A stretch of DNA of 64,000 bases, taken from assembly GCF_039542035.1 (NCBI RefSeq), contig NZ_BAABHJ010000005.1, positions 1,116,001-1,180,000 of the forward strand. Direction: 5' to 3'. The notes beneath the pieces are model-generated. The model saw only the letters and a program-made list of their open reading frames with translations, did no database searches and was not told where the DNA came from. The stretch is from Actinoallomurus liliacearum. Its GTDB lineage: Bacteria > Actinomycetota > Actinomycetes > Streptosporangiales > Streptosporangiaceae. Position 1 is the stretch's first letter. The number at the start of each line of letters is the position of its first letter. The position numbers were made by a program, and so were the translations under genes. This document shows, piece by piece, positions 60,847-64,000 of this stretch.

Positions 60847-63800
60847 CCCGCGCCGAACCGTCCCCCGACACCGAGCCGTACCGCCTCGACGAGCGGCTGC
60901 GGGACCGCCTGCGGACCCTCCTGGGCTGCGCGCTGCTGACCCTCCTCGCGACGGCGACCCGGCCCGGCCGGATCATCGCCGACACCAAGATCGACATGGC
61001 GGTGAACCCGCTCGGCTTCCTCGGGCGGGCGCTGCATCTGTGGGACATCGAGCAGTTCGGGCAACTGCAGAACCAGGTGTCGGGCTACCTGTTCCCGATG
61101 GGCCCGTTCTACGCGCTCGGCCACCTGGCGGGCATGCCGGCCTGGATCGTCCAGCGGCTGTGGCTGGCCATGCTGCTGTGCACCGCGTTCCTCGGCGCCC
61201 GCCGCCTCGCCGGCCGCCTCGGGACCGGCACGCCGGACACGCGGCTGATCGGCGCCCTCGCGTACGCGCTGGGCCCGCACGGCCTGGCGTCCCTCGGCAC
61301 GAACTCCTCGGAGTACCTGCCCCTGGCGATGCTGCCCTGGATGGTGCTGCCCCTGGTCGCCGCCGCGCACGGCGGCGGCCGGGTCCGCGCGGCCGCCCGG
61401 TCCGGGCTGGCCGTCGCCTGCTGCGGCGGCATCAACGCCACCGCGGTCCTCGCCGTCCTCGTCGTCCCGGTCCTGTACGTGCTCACCCGGAGTTCCCGGG
61501 GGCGCCCGCGCCTGTTCCGGACGCGCCTCCTCGCGTGGTGGGCGGTCGCGGTGGGCTGTGCCACCGCCTGGTGGTCCGTGCCGCTGCTCCTGCTCGGCCG
61601 GTACGCCTACTCGTGGCTGCTCTACACCGAGAAGGCCGCGACGACCACCGCGACGACCGGCCCCGCCAACGTCCTGCGGGGATCGGAACGCTGGCTGAAC
61701 CTCCTCGTCGTGGACGGCCGTCCCTGGTGGCCCCTCGGCCACGCCTTCGCGACCGCCACGCTCCCCGTCCTGTGCACCGGTCTCGTCGCCGCACTCGGCC
61801 TGGCCGGTCTCGTACGGGCCCGGCTCCCCGAGCGGACCTTCCTCGTCCTCACGCTGCTGACCGGCCTCGTCGTCATGGTCGCCGGGCACGCGGGCCCGCT
61901 CGCGCCCGCCGTACGGGACCTGATCGACGGGCCGCTCGCCCCGCTCCGCAACCTCTACAAGTTCGACGGCCTGGTCCGGCTGCCGCTGGCCCTCGGCCTC
62001 GCGCACCTGCTGTCGTCGCCGCTCCGGTGGCGGAGGTGGACCGCCGCCGGAGCGGCCGCCGCCCTGGCCGGGGTGCTGCTGTCCGCGCTGAGCACGGGCC
62101 TGTCCGCCGACGGCGACTTCCGCGCGGTCCCGCAGTACTGGCGTGAGGCCGCCGCCTGGCTGAACGGGCGTGCCGGGGACCAGGGCGTCCTGGCCGTCCC
62201 GGGCGCGCGCTTCGGCGAGTACCTGTGGGGGCGCCCGATGGACGACGTCACCCAGCCGCTGCTGAACGTCCGCTGGGGCGAACGGCAACTCGTCCCCGCC
62301 GGCTCGGCCGGCTTCACGCGGCTGCTCGACGCCATCGACCAGCGGATCACCACCGGCCGGGGCTCCGCGGGGCTGACCGAGGTGCTGGCCCGCATGGGCA
62401 TCCGCTACCTCCTCGTCCGCAACGACCTGCGCCGCGACGACCTGCGCGGCGCGTGGCCCGCCCGCGTGCACCAGGCACTCGACTCCTCACCGGGCATCCG
62501 GCGGGTCGCCTGGTTCGGCGGGGTGCCGGCCGGCTCCGTCCTGCCGGACGACGCCGTGAGCTCACCGGACCAGCCGTACGCGCCCGTCGAGATCTACGAG
62601 GTCGAAGGCGCGGACGACACCGTCGGCCTGCTCGACGCCGACCAGGCCCTGCGGCTGTACGGCTCGCCGGAGGCCCTGCTCACGATGGCCGACGACGGCC
62701 TGGTGGACGGCCGGCCCGTCCTGTTCGGCGCCGACGATCCCGAGACGACCGGCCGGCCCGTCGTCGCCGACTCCCTGCGCAAGGTCGAACGCGACTTCGG
62801 CGAACTGCGCGGCCACACCTCGCCCACGCTGACCGCGGCAGCGGAGCGGGGCGTGCCCGCCACCCGCCGGGACGTCCTCGAACCCGGCTGGGACCGCTAC
62901 TCCACCGTCGCCGCCTACACCGGCATCAAGGACGTCACGGCCTCCGCCTCCGCGTCCGACATCACCTCGCCGGCCGAACTCGACCAGCCCGGCGCCCTCC
63001 CGTACGCCGCCGTGGACGGCGACCCGCGCACCCGGTGGGAGAGCGGCGGCTGGACCGGCCCCGTCGGCCAGTGGCTCCGCGTCGACTTCGACCACCCGCT
63101 GACGCCTCGGAACGTCACGGCGGCGTTCGCCCAGGACGACGGCCTCGGCCCGCCGCCGGACGAGGTCGCCGTCGAGACCGAGACCGGCCGGGTCGTCCAG
63201 CACCTCGCCGGTACCTCCGCCGCGCAGCCGCTCCGCGTCCCCGCCGGGCGGACCCGCTGGCTGCGCGTCCGGATCAGATCGCTGACCGCGCGGCCCGCCG
63301 TCCCCGCCGCCGCCCGCGTGGCCGTCTCCGAGCTGCACGTCGACGGCGTGCGCGCGGGCCGCGAGTACCGCCTGCCGACCGTCCCGGCCGGCGCGACGGT
63401 GGTCATGTCCCGGACCTCGGACGGGATGCCGGCGTGCCTGCGGGGCTCGATCCGCTGGGTCTGCTCGCCGTACCTCGAACGCGGGGCGGAGGAGCCGTAC
63501 GCCTTCGACCGCGTCTTCACCGCCGCCCGTACGGACACCGCGAAGCTGACCGGGACGGCCGCCCTCACCGATCCGGACCTGATCCAGCGCTACACGAGCA
63601 CCGACCCCCGCCTCCAGGTCACCGCGAGCTCGACGCTGACCCGGGAGCCCGCGACCCTGCCGCGCGGCGCGTTCGACGCCGACCCCGCGACCACGTGGGT
63701 GCCCGCGACGGGGGACCGCGCGCCGTGGCTGTCGCTGTCCTGGGGCCGCAAGGTCCAGGTGGGGCAGATCACCGTACGGCGTCCGGCGGGCGCGGCCTAC

Positions 63801-64000
63801 CTCACCCAGGTCCGCGTGGAGGGGGACGACGGCCAGTGGCGCGAGGCGCCGCTGGACGACAAGGGCCGCGTGTCGTTCAAGCCGATGCGCACGAGCCGGC
63901 TGACGCTGCGGTTCTCCGGCCTGCCGCAGATCACCGACGTCACCGTGCCGGGCGTCAAGCCGTTCCGCGCGCTCCCCGGCGCGCGCGTCCCGCTGCCGTG
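60834..64000 (+). CDS. AftD-like alpha-(1->3)-arabinofuranosyltransferase, partial (DUF3367)
   Basis: At least 1055 residues; open to the window end. N-terminal GT-C membrane domain: ADTKIDMAVNPLGFLGRALH and FGQLQNQVSGYLFPMGPF are AftD signatures; about ten spans follow. The outer region begins near residue 430 (REAAAWLNGRAGDQGVLAVPG). Two discoidin-like carbohydrate-binding modules are visible: PYAAVDGDPRTRWESGGWTG (about 720) and AFDADPATTWVPATGDRAPW (about 945). AftD branches arabinan on arabinogalactan or lipoarabinomannan. ATG 60834 overlaps the GT4 gene by 13 nt. Confidence 0.88.
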   Translation, partial: MAALTRAEPSPDTEPYRLDERLRDRLRTLLGCALLTLLATATRPGRIIADTKIDMAVNPLGFLGRALHLWDIEQFGQLQNQVSGYLFPMGPFYALGHLAGMPAWIVQRLWLAMLLCTAFLGARRLAGRLGTGTPDTRLIGALAYALGPHGLASLGTNSSEYLPLAMLPWMVLPLVAAAHGGGRVRAAARSGLAVACCGGINATAVLAVLVVPVLYVLTRSSRGRPRLFRTRLLAWWAVAVGCATAWWSVPLLLLGRYAYSWLLYTEKAATTTATTGPANVLRGSERWLNLLVVDGRPWWPLGHAFATATLPVLCTGLVAALGLAGLVRARLPERTFLVLTLLTGLVVMVAGHAGPLAPAVRDLIDGPLAPLRNLYKFDGLVRLPLALGLAHLLSSPLRWRRWTAAGAAAALAGVLLSALSTGLSADGDFRAVPQYWREAAAWLNGRAGDQGVLAVPGARFGEYLWGRPMDDVTQPLLNVRWGERQLVPAGSAGFTRLLDAIDQRITTGRGSAGLTEVLARMGIRYLLVRNDLRRDDLRGAWPARVHQALDSSPGIRRVAWFGGVPAGSVLPDDAVSSPDQPYAPVEIYEVEGADDTVGLLDADQALRLYGSPEALLTMADDGLVDGRPVLFGADDPETTGRPVVADSLRKVERDFGELRGHTSPTLTAAAERGVPATRRDVLEPGWDRYSTVAAYTGIKDVTASASASDITSPAELDQPGALPYAAVDGDPRTRWESGGWTGPVGQWLRVDFDHPLTPRNVTAAFAQDDGLGPPPDEVAVETETGRVVQHLAGTSAAQPLRVPAGRTRWLRVRIRSLTARPAVPAAARVAVSELHVDGVRAGREYRLPTVPAGATVVMSRTSDGMPACLRGSIRWVCSPYLERGAEEPYAFDRVFTAARTDTAKLTGTAALTDPDLIQRYTSTDPRLQVTASSTLTREPATLPRGAFDADPATTWVPATGDRAPWLSLSWGRKVQVGQITVRRPAGAAYLTQVRVEGDDGQWREAPLDDKGRVSFKPMRTSRLTLRFSGLPQITDVTVPGVKPFRALPGARVPLP

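Noticed and set aside
60822..62471. A 549-codon minus-strand frame
   Set aside because: Antisense to the AftD-like gene, which carries the family signatures in the plus frame.

Overview
The window is about 70% G+C. It shows actinomycete hallmarks: frequent GTG starts, ATGA/GTGA gene overlaps, leaderless starts behind TAnnnT boxes, a tmRNA with an ...ALAA tag, the ftsE-ftsX-smpB block, an XRE(DUF5753)/DUF397 pair, a 1630-residue NAD-glutamate dehydrogenase and an AftD-type arabinofuranosyltransferase. I infer a filamentous actinomycete, possibly of the Thermomonosporaceae or a relative; the family is not proven by the sequence. I see no transposase, integrase, tRNA, rRNA or CRISPR array.

Layout. 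(1) 1-5529: amino-sugar module. A divergent BadF/MurK-like kinase (cut by the window edge) faces an RpiR regulator, murQ, and a sugar ABC importer with no ATPase of its own; it probably takes up and uses MurNAc or related sugars. (2) 5598-7930: AraC regulator, membrane-anchored methyltransferase, unknown protein. (3) 7959-17210: a ROK regulator, M81 peptidase (MlrC-like) and cutC face a five-domain peptide ABC importer with its two ATPases fused in one chain. (4) 17211-19932: a repeat-rich, decayed patch with a perfect 16-bp hairpin, copies of a 19-bp dispersed motif, a truncated XRE regulator and a truncated DUF397 protein. (5) 19992-29093: three HAD proteins with atypical first motifs, a DUF6912-like protein, pruA, a secreted protein, acetoacetyl-CoA ligase and a Ser/Thr kinase with a repetitive extracellular tail. 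(6) 29485-37420: NAD-glutamate dehydrogenase, then three paralogous lipoproteins.

(7) 37562-46532: prfB (with SPY instead of SPF), a small zinc-ribbon membrane protein, ftsE, ftsX, a broken S41 peptidase gene, smpB, a lipoprotein that looks like a catalytically dead penicillin-binding protein, the tmRNA gene ssrA and a TerC-like membrane protein. smpB and ssrA form the trans-translation pair. (8) 46610-52326: photolyase, SDR/DUF2867 protein, EI24/CysZ-like protein and a Pro-rich single-pass membrane protein. (9) 52437-64000: a tightly packed run of seven recognised genes plus one doubtful micro-ORF. It has two fused-domain acyl-CoA dehydrogenases, a GT-C-like membrane protein, a DUF2613-like mini-protein, GT2 and GT4 glycosyltransferases and an AftD-like protein that runs off the window. 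It looks like a cell-envelope glycan operon.

The points most worth a second look are the dead PBP-like lipoprotein next to a decayed ctpA-type gene behind ftsEX, a 31-bp element inserted twice in frame in one acyl-CoA dehydrogenase gene, the lipoprotein trio, the RF2 SPY motif and the HAD protein with Asn at the nucleophile position.
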